Made by a program: the position numbers and the translations under genes. From the NCBI RefSeq assembly GCF_008386315.1, contig NZ_CP043808.1, positions 310,001 through 374,000 on the forward strand: a stretch of DNA of 64,000 nt, written 5' to 3'. Each line of letters starts with the position of its first letter. Within the stretch, counting starts at the first letter, position 1. The stretch comes from Serinicoccus marinus DSM 15273 (GTDB taxonomy: Bacteria > Actinomycetota > Actinomycetes > Actinomycetales > Dermatophilaceae). A model generated the notes under the pieces. The model was not told the DNA's origin, made no database searches, and worked only from the letters and a program-made list of their open reading frames with translations. Shown here piece after piece: positions 27,009-36,500 of the stretch.

Positions 27009-28316
27009 ATGCCAGCCATCGTCCTGGTGGGCGCCCAGTGGGGCGACGAGGGGAAGGGCAAGGCGACCGACCTGCTCGGCTCGGACATCGACTACGTCGT
27101 GAAGTTCAACGGGGGCAACAACGCCGGTCACACCGTCGTCATCGGCGACCAGAAGTACGCCCTGCACCTGCTCCCGAGCGGCATCCTGTCCCCCGGGTGC
27201 ACCCCGGTCATCGGCAACGGCGTCGTCGTCGACCTCGCCGTGCTCATCGAGGAGCTGGACGGGCTGGAGGCGCGCGGGATCGACACCTCGCTGCTGCGGA
27301 TCAGCGCCAGCGCCCACGTCATCCCGCCCTACAACCGCGTCCTGGACAAGGTCAACGAACGCTTCCTGGGCAAGCGGCGCATCGGCACCACCGGGCGCGG
27401 GATCGGCCCGACGTACGCCGACAAGATGAGCCGGGTGGGCATCCGGGTCCAGGACCTCTACGACGAGTCGATCCTGCGGCAGAAGGTCGAGGCGGCCCTG
27501 GACGTCAAGAACCAGCTGCTGCTCAAGATCTACAACCGACGTGCCGTCGAGGTCGACGAGGTGATGGAGGAGCTGCTCCGGCACGCCGAGCGCATCCGGC
27601 CGATGGTCACCGACACCGTCCTCGAGCTGGGCGAGGCGCTGGACGCCGGCAAGACGGTGCTCTTCGAGGCCGGGCAGGCGACGCTGCTCGACGTCGACCA
27701 CGGCACCTACCCCTTCGTCACGTCCTCCAACGCCACCGCGGGCGGCGCGTGCACCGGCTCGGGGGTGCCCCCGACCCGCATCGACCGGGTCATCGGCGTG
27801 TTCAAGGCCTACTCGACCCGGGTCGGGGAGGGCCCGTTCCCCACCGAGCTGGAGGACGAGCACGGGCAGCACCTGCGCGACGTGGGCGCGGAGTACGGCA
27901 CGACGACCGGGCGGCCGCGGCGGTGCGGGTGGGCTGACGTCGTCATCGGCCGCTACGCCCAGCGGGTCAACGGGCTGACGGACGTGGTGCTCACCAAGCT
28001 CGACGTGCTCACCGGCCTGGACACCGTGCCGATCTGCGTGGGCTACGACGTGCAGGGCCAGCGCTTCGACGAGATGCCCGTCAACCTGTCGGACTTCCAC
28101 CACGCCCGGCCCGTCTACGAGGAGCTGCCCGGCTGGTCCGAGGACATCACCGGTGCCCGCCGCTTCACCGACCTCCCGCTCGCCGCGCAGCGTTACGTCG
28201 AGCGGCTCGAGGAGCTCATCGGCGCACGGATCTCGGTCATCGGCATCGGCCCGGGCCGCGATGAGGTCATCGTCCGCCACGACCTGCTCGGGCGCGACGA
28301 GGCCGCTGTGGCCTGA
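27009..28316 (+). CDS. purA: adenylosuccinate synthetase
   Basis: 435-aa GTP-dependent enzyme joining IMP and aspartate on the route to AMP. Signature [16 protein letters not shown] at residues 8-23, then [24 protein letters not shown] and [12 protein letters not shown]. Full length, no frameshift. AGAAAGG lies before ATG 27009 and TAGAGT at 26966-26971 is a likely -10. Its operon partners purD, purC and purL are 5-12 kb away on the other strand. Confidence 0.95.
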   Translation: MPAIVLVGAQWGDEGKGKATDLLGSDIDYVVKFNGGNNAGHTVVIGDQKYALHLLPSGILSPGCTPVIGNGVVVDLAVLIEELDGLEARGIDTSLLRISASAHVIPPYNRVLDKVNERFLGKRRIGTTGRGIGPTYADKMSRVGIRVQDLYDESILRQKVEAALDVKNQLLLKIYNRRAVEVDEVMEELLRHAERIRPMVTDTVLELGEALDAGKTVLFEAGQATLLDVDHGTYPFVTSSNATAGGACTGSGVPPTRIDRVIGVFKAYSTRVGEGPFPTELEDEHGQHLRDVGAEYGTTTGRPRRCGWADVVIGRYAQRVNGLTDVVLTKLDVLTGLDTVPICVGYDVQGQRFDEMPVNLSDFHHARPVYEELPGWSEDITGARRFTDLPLAAQRYVERLEELIGARISVIGIGPGRDEVIVRHDLLGRDEAAVA

Positions 28317-28392
28317 GCGGGAGTGACGCCACCGCTCTCGACGGCCGGGCGCACCGGCGACGCTCTCGGGCGCGACGGCATACCCTGTGGCC

Positions 28393-28857
28393 ATGGATGT
28401 GACGGTCGCCACCACCTTCGACGCGCCGCGCACCCTCGTGGCGGCCGTCGCCGGCGACCCGGACCAGGCGATGCGCTGGTACGCCAACATCCGGTCCGTG
28501 CAGTGGGAGGGCGACCCGGTGCTCCAGGAAGGTGCTCGGGTCGACTTCGTCGCCCGCTTCCTCGGCCGGCGGCTCGCCTACACCTACGAGATCGTCGACC
28601 TCGTGCCGGACGAGTGCCTGGTGATGCGTACCGACGACGGACCCTTCCCGATGGAGACCACCTACACCTGGTGGGACGAGGAGGAGGTCGAGGGGCGTCC
28701 GCGCACCGGGATGAGCCTGCGCAACGCCGGCCGGCCGAAGGCGATGACCACGCTGGCCTCCGGTGCGGTGACGCTGGGTATGAAGCGCGCCATGCGCCGT
28801 GATCTGGAGCGGCTGCGGCTCGTGCTGCGTGAGGAGCAGGACGCCGAGCACGCCTGA
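28393..28857 (+). CDS. SRPBCC family (START-like) protein
   Basis: 154 aa. Starts MDVTVATTFDAPRTLVAAVAGDPDQAMRW, a typical helix-grip opening, with alternating strands and a C-terminal helix (MKRAMRRDLERLRLVL). Such proteins bind small hydrophobic ligands; ligand unknown. TACCCT (28381-28386) ends 6 nt before ATG 28393, which is preferred over GTG 28387. Confidence 0.7.
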   Translation: MDVTVATTFDAPRTLVAAVAGDPDQAMRWYANIRSVQWEGDPVLQEGARVDFVARFLGRRLAYTYEIVDLVPDECLVMRTDDGPFPMETTYTWWDEEEVEGRPRTGMSLRNAGRPKAMTTLASGAVTLGMKRAMRRDLERLRLVLREEQDAEHA

Positions 28858-28964
28858 CACCCCGACCGGCCGCACGATGTGTGTCGACCGACCGCACGGT
28901 CTGTCCCGATGAGTTCAGCGCACCGCTCGGGTCCGACCACCGACGACCCGGGACGAGACGAGGT

Positions 28965-29627
28965 ATGCCTGTGACCAGCTGGACGACGACGGAGCTGTGG
29001 GCCGCGGTGCACGCCGAGCGTGCGGCGCTCGCGGACGACCTCGCCACCCTGGCGCCGGAGCAGTGGGAGGCGCCCAGCCTGTGCGGCCGCTGGAGCGTGC
29101 GCGAGGTGGTGGCCCACCTCACCGCGGCGGCCAGCGTCGGCAGGGTGCTCTGGCTGGTCAGCGTGCTCGGGGCACGCTTCGACTTCGACCTGCACAACCA
29201 GCGACGCCTCGCCGAGCACCTCGGGGCGTCCGCGCAGGACACGCTGGCAGGGTTCCGGGCGGTCGTGACCAGCACCACGGCGGCCTCGGGACACACGCCG
29301 GCGTGGCTCGGCGAGGTCGTCGTCCACGGGCAGGACATCCGGCAGCCGCTGGGGATTGCGCGCGAGCCCGCCCCCGCAGCCGTGACCCAGGTCGCGGAGT
29401 TCTTCGCGGCCCGCGACTTCACGGTCCCCAGCCGGACGATGGCCGACGGGCTGCGGCTGAAGGCCTGCGACACGGACTTCACGACGGGTGAGGGCCCGCT
29501 CGTGGGCGGCTCGACGCTGGCCCTGACCATGGTGATGGCGGGGCGCGCGGCATACCTCACCCAGCTGTCCGGTCCGGGCCTGCCCGTCCTGGCGGAGCGG
29601 CTGGGCACGGCCGGGCCCTCGTCCTGA
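28965..29627 (+). CDS. maleylpyruvate isomerase N-terminal (mycothiol-dependent, DinB-like) family protein
   Basis: About 220 aa. Conserved SLCGRWSVREVVAHLTAA contains the first metal-binding His of the MDMPI/DinB fold, and GEVVVHGQDIRQPLG holds the second. These enzymes often use mycothiol, the actinobacterial thiol; the substrate here is unknown. ATG 28965 or GTG 28971 could start it. A 74-bp structured repeat begins 2 nt after the stop. Confidence 0.8.
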   Translation: MPVTSWTTTELWAAVHAERAALADDLATLAPEQWEAPSLCGRWSVREVVAHLTAAASVGRVLWLVSVLGARFDFDLHNQRRLAEHLGASAQDTLAGFRAVVTSTTAASGHTPAWLGEVVVHGQDIRQPLGIAREPAPAAVTQVAEFFAARDFTVPSRTMADGLRLKACDTDFTTGEGPLVGGSTLALTMVMAGRAAYLTQLSGPGLPVLAERLGTAGPSS

Positions 29628-29628
29628 C

Positions 29629-29702
29629 GGACCGACCACGGCCTAGCAGAACCTTCATCGGGAAATATGCCGATGACGGTCATGCTAGGCCGACGTTGGT
29701 CC
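29629..29702. repeat. 74-bp structured intergenic repeat, copy 2
   Basis: Pairs with 12050-12123. Nested stems GGACC/GGTCC, perfect 9-bp GGCCTAGCA/TGCTAGGCC, and 7-bp TCATCGG/CCGATGA around GAAATATG. Where copy 1 has an A-T pair in the middle stem this copy has C-G, so pairing is conserved. Also directly after a stop codon and between convergent genes. Confidence 0.85.
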
Positions 29703-29760
29703 ATCGGGAGGCAGCTGATCGGGTACTCAGGGCTCAGAGGCGCTCAGGGGCTCAGGGCAC

Positions 29761-30831
29761 TCAGGACGGCAGGGCGGCGCTGAGGCGGGGCAGGGCCCGC
29801 TCCACGGGGCCGGGCAGGCCCGCGCCGAAGGGCGTGACGTCGACGACGTCGCCGGCCCGGCGGGGCCGCTTCCAGGTGCCGACCGCGCGGCCCGCACGCA
29901 CCACGGTGCCGCGGAAGACGCCGTTGCCGCCGGGGACGACCTGCGCCTCCTCGTCCTGGGTGAGCACCGCCCGGCGGTCGCCGTAGCCGAGGACCAGCTC
30001 GTCGAAGCCCGGGAGCAGGAGGTGGGCCGCGGTTCGGCGCCGCTGCTGGCCGTAGCGCTGCACGACCGCGGGGTCCACCCAGTGCTCCACACCGTCGACC
30101 AGCAGCACCTCGAGCGTGTCGCGCGCGGCGTCCAGCACCGGGGCGACGTCCCGCTTCAGGAGCTTGGTCCACCACAGGAAGTCGGCGACCGGGACCGGCC
30201 CGTGGCTGCGGGCATACCGGACGAACCACTCGGCCACCGCCTCCTCGCCCTCGCGCCTGCGCGCCGTGGAGATCCACTCCTGCGTGAGCACGAGTCGTTG
30301 CTCCGTGCCGGTGGTCGGTCCCTGGCAGAGCAGGCCGCGCAGAGCCAGGTGGAAGATCGAGTGGTAGCCGCGACCGCCGTCGGTCTCGTGACCGGCCGCC
30401 TCCCAGGCGCGCAGCAGCTCGGCCCGGGTGAGGCCCCCGCCACGCAGCACCTCCAGCGCCACCGACTCGGCCCGGTCGAGCACGGCCTCGCCGAGCCCGA
30501 GCTGCTCGCGGCGGCGGGTCGTCTCGCGCCGGACCCGCTCCGAGGTGAGCCCGAGCATCCAGCCGAGATCCTCGGCCGGCACGACGAAGAGCGTGCCGCG
30601 CATCGGCCAGCTGCGCACGATCGTGCCCGAGTCGTAGGCGTCGCGGACGTCCTGGAGCCGGCGGGACGTGGTGCGCAGGGCGATCGACACCGACGAGCCG
30701 GGGTAGTCCTGGCCCTGGGTGCAGGTCAGGTGCCGCACCACCTCGGTGGGCGAGGCCAGCGGGTCGACCAGCCGCTGCGAGAGCAGCCGCATCCGGGCCA
30801 CGTCGGCCAGGGACCAGCGGTCGGCCCTCAT
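29761..30831 (-). CDS. winged-helix DNA-binding protein (HTH_42, AlkZ/YcaQ-like superfamily)
   Basis: 356 aa. Hallmarks: CTQGQDYPGSS with a Q-x-Q-like element, TIVRSWPMRGTLFVVP, and LLPGFDELVLGYGDR. This superfamily includes the DNA glycosylases AlkZ and YcaQ that remove alkylated or crosslinked bases, but most actinobacterial members are untested. It overlaps the YdeI-like gene upstream by 4 nt (ATGA). Likely a DNA damage function; not proven. Confidence 0.8.
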   Translation of the reverse strand: MRADRWSLADVARMRLLSQRLVDPLASPTEVVRHLTCTQGQDYPGSSVSIALRTTSRRLQDVRDAYDSGTIVRSWPMRGTLFVVPAEDLGWMLGLTSERVRRETTRRREQLGLGEAVLDRAESVALEVLRGGGLTRAELLRAWEAAGHETDGGRGYHSIFHLALRGLLCQGPTTGTEQRLVLTQEWISTARRREGEEAVAEWFVRYARSHGPVPVADFLWWTKLLKRDVAPVLDAARDTLEVLLVDGVEHWVDPAVVQRYGQQRRRTAAHLLLPGFDELVLGYGDRRAVLTQDEEAQVVPGGNGVFRGTVVRAGRAVGTWKRPRRAGDVVDVTPFGAGLPGPVERALPRLSAALPS

Positions 30832-31601
30832 GACCCCGTGCCCGGCGGCTGCCCGTCATCGCCGCCCACGGGCCCGTCGTCGGGGCTGTCCCATGTGTCG
30901 TCCGCGCTGGCTCCCGTAGCCCCGGAGCCGGCCTGCCCGGCGGCCTCGGCCGCCGCCTGTGCCGCGCGCGCCAGCCACGCTGGTGGATCACCGTAGCGTT
31001 GCGGCGGCACGAGCCGACCGGCCGCGCTGTCCGCGACCAGCTGCTGCAGCCGGGAGGTGCGGGTGGCCTCCCGCTTGGCGCCCGTCACCCAGGTGGCGAC
31101 CTGCTTGCGGTAGCTGGGCGTGGCGGCCTCCCAGAAGGCCAGGGCGGCCGGGTCCGCGCGCAGCACCTGCTCCTGCTCCGGGGTGAGGTGCCGGTCGTCC
31201 CGCTCGAAGGAGTAGATCGCGGTGCGCTCGGGCGTCCGCGCCTCGTAGGCGGTGATCCCGGCAGGACGCATGAGGCCCTCGGAGGTCAGCCGCTCCACGT
31301 GGGCGACGTTGACCGCGCTCCAGATGCTGCCCCGACGGCGCGGGGTCCACCGCTGGCGCCGCGCGTCGTCGTCGATCCGTTGGCTGACCGAGTCGATCCA
31401 GCCGAAGCACAGGGCCTGCGGCACCGCTTCGGCCCAGGTGAGGCCGCGTGGCTCGACGTGCCTCTTGTGCAGGCCCATCCAGAGCTCGTCGGCGCTCTCG
31501 TGGTGCTCCTCCAGCCAGGTGCGGAAGTCCTCCGGGCCGTCGAAGAAGACCGCCGGACGGTCCCGGCTGCCACCCTCGCGCCAGCCCACCTCAGTCGCCA
31601 C
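30828..31601 (-). CDS. YdeI/OmpD-associated family protein
   Basis: 257 aa. Contains LWMGLHKRHVEPRGLTWAEA, CFGWIDSVSQRIDDD and RGSIWSAVNVAHVERL, the three conserved blocks of the YdeI family; the Bacillus member is linked to antimicrobial peptide resistance. The last 45 residues form an acidic, Gly/Asp-rich tail not usual in the family. Overlaps both neighbours (4 and 11 nt), forming a three-gene reverse operon. Confidence 0.82.
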   Translation of the reverse strand: MATEVGWREGGSRDRPAVFFDGPEDFRTWLEEHHESADELWMGLHKRHVEPRGLTWAEAVPQALCFGWIDSVSQRIDDDARRQRWTPRRRGSIWSAVNVAHVERLTSEGLMRPAGITAYEARTPERTAIYSFERDDRHLTPEQEQVLRADPAALAFWEAATPSYRKQVATWVTGAKREATRTSRLQQLVADSAAGRLVPPQRYGDPPAWLARAAQAAAEAAGQAGSGATGASADDTWDSPDDGPVGGDDGQPPGTGS

Positions 31602-32109
31602 CGAAGGTGAAGCGGGTGCAGTCGGTCGGGAAGGAGAACCACGCGAGCGCCCGGTGCGGGGTGATCACGCGCAGCCCACCGCCGTCCTCGCCCGACCAGG
31701 AGTCCGGCCCGGGGGAGTAGCCGGAGTCGGCGTACTTCTCCAAGGCCTGCGCCAGCCGCGCGCCCAACCCGTCGGCCTCCGCGCGGGTGGCGTGCGACTC
31801 GCCCTCGACGATGACCACCTCCGTGCCGCTCTCCAGCGTCAGCGTGACCGCCGGGTTGGCCTCGACGTTGCGGGTATGCCGCGTCGTCGGGGCACCGTCG
31901 TACCAGAACCTGCCGTCCCGCCAGACCCCCCAGCGGGGCACCGAGTGCGGTCGGCCGTCGGGCCGCACGCTGGCCAGCCAGTAGTGCTGCGCCTCCCGCA
32001 GCCGCGCCTCCACCTCGTCCCAGCCGAGCTGACCCTCGGCGGTCTCCGGGATGCCGTAGCCCTCCGGGAAGGTCGGGCGGTCGGTCTGCGGGGTCCCCGC
32101 GGTGCTCAT
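31591..32109 (-). CDS. pyridoxamine 5'-phosphate oxidase-like flavin/F420-binding protein
   Basis: 172 aa split-barrel protein. Recognisable by HYWLASVRPDGRPHSVPRWG and TRHTRNVEANPAVTLTLESG, shared with actinobacterial FMN- or F420-dependent members. Cofactor and substrate are unknown. ATG 32109 is preceded by TACGGT (reverse strand 32116-32121) at 6 nt, so it is probably leaderless. First gene of the operon with the YdeI and HTH_42 proteins. Confidence 0.8.
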   Translation of the reverse strand: MSTAGTPQTDRPTFPEGYGIPETAEGQLGWDEVEARLREAQHYWLASVRPDGRPHSVPRWGVWRDGRFWYDGAPTTRHTRNVEANPAVTLTLESGTEVVIVEGESHATRAEADGLGARLAQALEKYADSGYSPGPDSWSGEDGGGLRVITPHRALAWFSFPTDCTRFTFGGD

Positions 32110-32168
32110 GACGAGACCGTAGCGCCAAGCACCGACAGGCGGGGCCGGCCGGACCGCTGCCCTCGCTG

Positions 32169-32807
32169 GTGGGCGGGCTGCAGACGCAGGGCGCCTGGAC
32201 CCGGCAGCAGGGCCGATGGTCCGGGGTGCACCTCGCCCTCGACCCGCTCGCGGCGCGCGGGCTACTCGGGATGCCGGCGACCGAGCTCGCGCCCGGTGCG
32301 GACGGGCATACCACCGTCGAGGCCGACGCGGTGCTCCCGCGAGAGGTGCGCGCCCTCGCCGACCGCCTGGCCTCGGCAGGGACGGCGGAGCAGGCGGCGA
32401 CGCTCGCCGCCTGGGCGCGCGCCCGGCCGGCCCCGCCGCCGAGGCAGGAGGTGGTCGCCGCCGTCCGTCTCATCCAGTGCCGGCACGGTCGGGTCCGCAT
32501 CGGCGAGGTCGCCCGCCACGTGCACCTCAGCCCCCGTCAGCTGCGGACGGTGGTGCGCGCCGAGCTCGGGGTCGGGCCGAAGCACCTGGCCCGCCTCACC
32601 CGCTTCGAGCATGCCGCTGCCCGGGTGCGCGGTGGGGGTCACCGGAACCTGACCGACCTGGCGCACGCGACGGGGTATACCGATCTCGCCCACCTCGACG
32701 CGGAGTGGCGCGACCTGATCGGCTGCTCCCCGACGACCTGGCTGGCGCAGGAGCGCCGAGACGTCCACGCGGAGGAGGAGACGGTGGGGGCAGACTCGGG
32801 CCCATGA
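32169..32807 (+). pseudogene. AraC-family regulator, apparently missing its N-terminal domain
   Basis: About 212 aa. The C-terminal two-helix HTH is complete (VRIGEVARHVHLSPRQLRTVVRAEL ... LTDLAHATGYTDLAHLDAEW). The first readable residues, SLVGGLQTQG, normally lie well inside the family's sensor domain, about 80 residues from the start. Only 60 bp separate it from the divergent gene, leaving no room for the missing part. Probably a 5'-truncated gene; the shortened protein could still bind DNA. Overlaps the next gene (ATGA). Confidence 0.6.
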
Positions 32808-33247
32808 CCGAGATCCGTGTGTCCCCCAAGCTCGTCGTCCACGACGCCGATGCGGCCCTGACGTTCTACGCCGAGGTGCTCGGTGCGCGCCTGCTCACCC
32901 GCCACACGATGGGAGGGTCCGTCGTCTTCGCCGCGCTGGAGCTCCCCGGTGGCGGGCAGGTGCAGGTCAAGGACCCGGACGGCGTCGACGCGGCTCCTGA
33001 CCGGGAGGCGTCGGTGATGGGGACCGGCGTGATCCTCGACGTCCTCACCGACGACCCGGACGCCGTCATGGCGCGGGCGCTCGAGCGAGGTGCGGAGCAG
33101 ATCTTCGAGGTCGAAGACCAGCCGTACGGGTCGCGGCAGGGCCGCTTCCGCGACCCGTTCGGGCACCAGTGGATCGTGGGCACCCAGGTCAGCATGAGCG
33201 ACGCCGACGTGCAGGCCGCCCTGGACGAGTGGGCGCGGCAGACCTGA
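32804..33247 (+). CDS. VOC (glyoxalase-like) family protein
   Basis: 147 aa. One paired beta-alpha-beta-beta-beta unit: SPKLVVHDADAALTFYAEVLGARLL at the start and RDPFGHQWIVGTQV near the end, as in PhnB-like/glyoxalase-like proteins. Probable metal ligands include the His of GHQW and the Glu of FEVEDQPYG. Substrate unknown. ATG 32804 overlaps the AraC-like gene's stop, so they are co-transcribed. Confidence 0.8.
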   Translation: MTEIRVSPKLVVHDADAALTFYAEVLGARLLTRHTMGGSVVFAALELPGGGQVQVKDPDGVDAAPDREASVMGTGVILDVLTDDPDAVMARALERGAEQIFEVEDQPYGSRQGRFRDPFGHQWIVGTQVSMSDADVQAALDEWARQT

Positions 33248-33299
33248 GCCACCGCGGTGGGGACGTGCTGCCAGGGCCACCCGGAGCCACCGCGGTCAC

Positions 33300-33526
33300 C
33301 CGAGCAGTGCCCCCGCCAGCTCCCGCGGCCGGCTCCCCGATGTCGACGGCGCGGTGGCCCGAGCCCTCCCACCACTGCCCGCCGCTCTCGCCCGGCGTCG
33401 GGATCATCGCGTTGAGCAGCACGAACCGGCGGACAGCTGCACCGCCACGGCGTCGCCCAGCAGCGGCACCAGCCGGTGCCAGTCCCAGGCCTGCCCGCCC
33501 GCCCCGGGCACCAGGATGAACCTCAT
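33300..33526 (-). pseudogene. alpha/beta hydrolase remnant with internal deletion
   Basis: The start MRFILVPGAGGQAWDWHRLV is the opening of an alpha/beta hydrolase. After about 33 codons it jumps, in another frame, to LLNAMIPTPGESGGQWWEG, which normally lies more than 60 residues later, past the nucleophile. The catalytic Ser region is missing and no C-terminal half follows. A dead gene filling the gap 33248-33594, which has no other gene. Confidence 0.65.
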
Positions 33527-33594
33527 GCCACTCCGACCATCCCCAGGCCCCGGACTCATCGGCCTCGCAGTTCTGCGCCAGGGTGGTGGCTGCC

Positions 33595-36500
33595 TCACCC
33601 CACCCAGACCCGGGCGTTGCGGAACATCCGCAGCCACGAGCTCGGCTCCTCGACCGTCCCGGTCGTCCACGACAGCTGCGCGTTGCGCTGCACCCGCTCC
33701 GGGTGCGGCATCATCGCGGTGAACCGCCCGTCCGGGGTGGTCACCGCGGTGAGGCCGTCGGGGGAGCCGTTCGGGTTCGCGGGGTATGCCCGCGCCACCT
33801 CCCCGTGGCCGTCGACGTAGCGCACGGCCGCCAGCCCGGCCCGGACCGCGTCGAGGTCACCCTGCCGGGAGAAGTCGGCGCGCCCCTCGCCGTGCGCCAC
33901 CGCCACCGGCAGCCGTGACCCGGCCATACCGCTGAAGAAGATCGACGGGCCGTCGAGGACCTCGACCTGGGACAGCCGGGCCTCGTACTGCTCGCTGGCG
34001 TTGCGCACGAAGCGCGGCCAGGCCTGCGCGCCGGGGATGTGCCCGGCGAGCGCGGCGAACATCTGGCAGCCGTTGCAGATGCCGAGGCCGAAGGTGTCCG
34101 GCCGCGCGACGAAGGTGTCGAAGGCGTCGGTGAGCCGCGGGTCGAAGAGCACCGAGCGCGCCCAGCCCTCGCCCGCACCCAGGGTGTCGCCGTAGGAGAA
34201 GCCGCCGGCGGCCACGAGCCCGACCACGTCGGCGAGGTCGAAGCGCCCGGCCTGCAGGTCGGTCATGTGCACGTCGTAGGTGTCGAACCCGGCTCGGTCG
34301 AAGGCGAAGGCCGTCTCGACGTGGCTGTTGACGCCCTGCTCGCGCAGGATCGCGACCCGCGGCCGCGCGCCGCGCGAGACGTAGGGCGCGCTGACGTCCT
34401 GCGCCGGGTCGAAGCTCGGGCTCACGACCAGCCCGGGGTCGTCCCCGCCGACCGCGGCGTGCTCCTCGTCGGCGCAGGCCGGGTTGTCGCGCAGCGACGC
34501 GATCCGCCAGGAGACCTCGTCCCAGGCCTGCGCGAGGTCGCGCAGCGGCTCGTCCAGGGTGATGGCCTGACCGACGGCGACCCGCACTCTCCGGTCCCCG
34601 GTGACCTGCCCCAGGCTGACGACCGAGGGGAAGCCGTGAGGCTGCAGCACCGCGACGGCCTCCTCCAGGCGCCCCTGCGGCACCTCGAGGACGACGCCGA
34701 GCTCCTCGGCGAAGAGCGCGGCCAGGGCCGGCGTCAGCTTGTCCTCCGTGCCGTCACCGGTCGGGTCGGCCGAGTGGGGCACCTCGATGTCGAGACCGAC
34801 ACCCCCGGCCATCGCCATCTCGACCAGCGTCGCCCAGAGCCCGCCGTCGGAGCGGTCGTGGTAGGCCGTCACCAGCCCCTGCGCCCGCAGCTCGGTCAGC
34901 GCCGCAGCCAGCCCGGTGATCCGCGCCGGGTCGTCCAGGTCCGGGACGGTGCCCCCGAAGCCGCCCCCACCTGCGCCAGGATCGAGCCACCGAGCCGGTC
35001 CCGGCCGCCACCGAGATCGACGAGCAGCAGCTCGGAGCCCTCGTGCAGCTGCGGGGTGAGGGTGCCGCGGACGTCGGGCAGCGAGGCGAAGGCGGAGACG
35101 ACGAGCGACACCGGCGACACGACGGCCTGCTCCTGCCCGTCCCCGTCGGTCCACCGGGCGCGCATCGACAGCGAGTCCTTGCCGACCGGCACCGAGATCC
35201 CCAGCGCCGGGCACAGCTCCAGCGCGACGGCGCGCACGGTGTCGTAGAGCGCGGCGTCCTCACCGGGCTCGCCGCAGGCGGCCATCCAGTTGCAGGAGAG
35301 CTTGACCCCGGAGAGAGGAGCGCCTGCCTCCAGCGGCGTGACCGGGGCCGCGAGCAGGTTGGTCATCGCCTCGCCGACCGCCATCCGTCCCGAGGCAGGG
35401 GCATCCACCGCCGCCAGCGGCATCCGCTCTCCGGTGGCCATCGCCTGCCCGGCCAGGCCCGCCAGGTCGGTCAGCGTCACGGCGACGTCCGCGACCGGCA
35501 CCTGCCACGGCCCCACCATCTGATCCCGGTGGCTCAGCCCGCCGACGGTGCGGTCGCCGATGGTCACGAGGAAGCGCTTGGAGGCCACGCTCGGGTGCCG
35601 CAGCACGGCATACGCCGCGTCCCGCAGCGCGTCGCCCTCGAGGGAGAGGTCGACGTCGTCCCCGCGCCGCACCACCCGCGCCACGTCGCGGGTCATCCGG
35701 GGAGGCTTGCCGAGCAGCACCTCCATCGGCATGTCGACCGGTGGTCAGCCTCGGACCCCGCCGAGTGGCCCACTTCGGCACCGGGATGCCCCTCGACGGC
35801 CGGCGCAACCGGGCCACTCGGCGCCATCGGGCCGCGGCCGTGATCTGCCTCGCCCTGGGTGACGACCAGCTCGCCGTCGTCCTGCGCGACGCCGACGACG
35901 GCATACGGGCAGCGCTCGCGCGCGCAGAGCGCGGCGAACTCCTCCAGCGACCCCGGCGCGATAGCCAGGACGTAGCGCTCCTGGCTCTCGTTGGACCAGA
36001 TCTCCTTGGGGGAGAGGCCGGACTCGGCCACCGGCACCATCGCCAGGTCGAAGCGGGCGCCCAGCCCGGCGTCGTCGACCAGCTCGGGGAATGCGTTGGA
36101 CAGCCCGCCCGCGCCGACGTCGTGGATCGCCAGCACCGGGTTGCGAGCACCCTGCGCCCAGCAGTGGTTGACGACCTCCTGGGCGCGGCGCTGCATCTCG
36201 GGGTTGCCGCGCTGCACCGAGTCGAAGTCGAGGTCGGGGCGTTAGCGCCCGCAGCCATCGAGCTGGCGGCGCACCGCCCATGCCGATCCGCATCCCCGGC
36301 CCGCCGAGCTGCACGAGCAGCGTGCCGGCGGGGAAGCGGACCTTCTCCGTCTGGTCGGCGCTGATCGTCCCGAGCCCGCCCGCGCTCATGATCGGCTTGT
36401 GGAAGCCGCGCCGCACGCCGTCGACGGTCTGCTCGTAGACGCGGAAGAACCCGCCGAGGCCCGGGCGGCCGAACTCGTTGTTGAAGGCCGCCGCTCCCAG

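Noticed and set aside
33246-33296. A 13-base direct repeat (GAGCCACCGCGGT) after the VOC gene.
   Set aside because: Short, GC-rich and within a decayed stretch; no structure or further copies seen.
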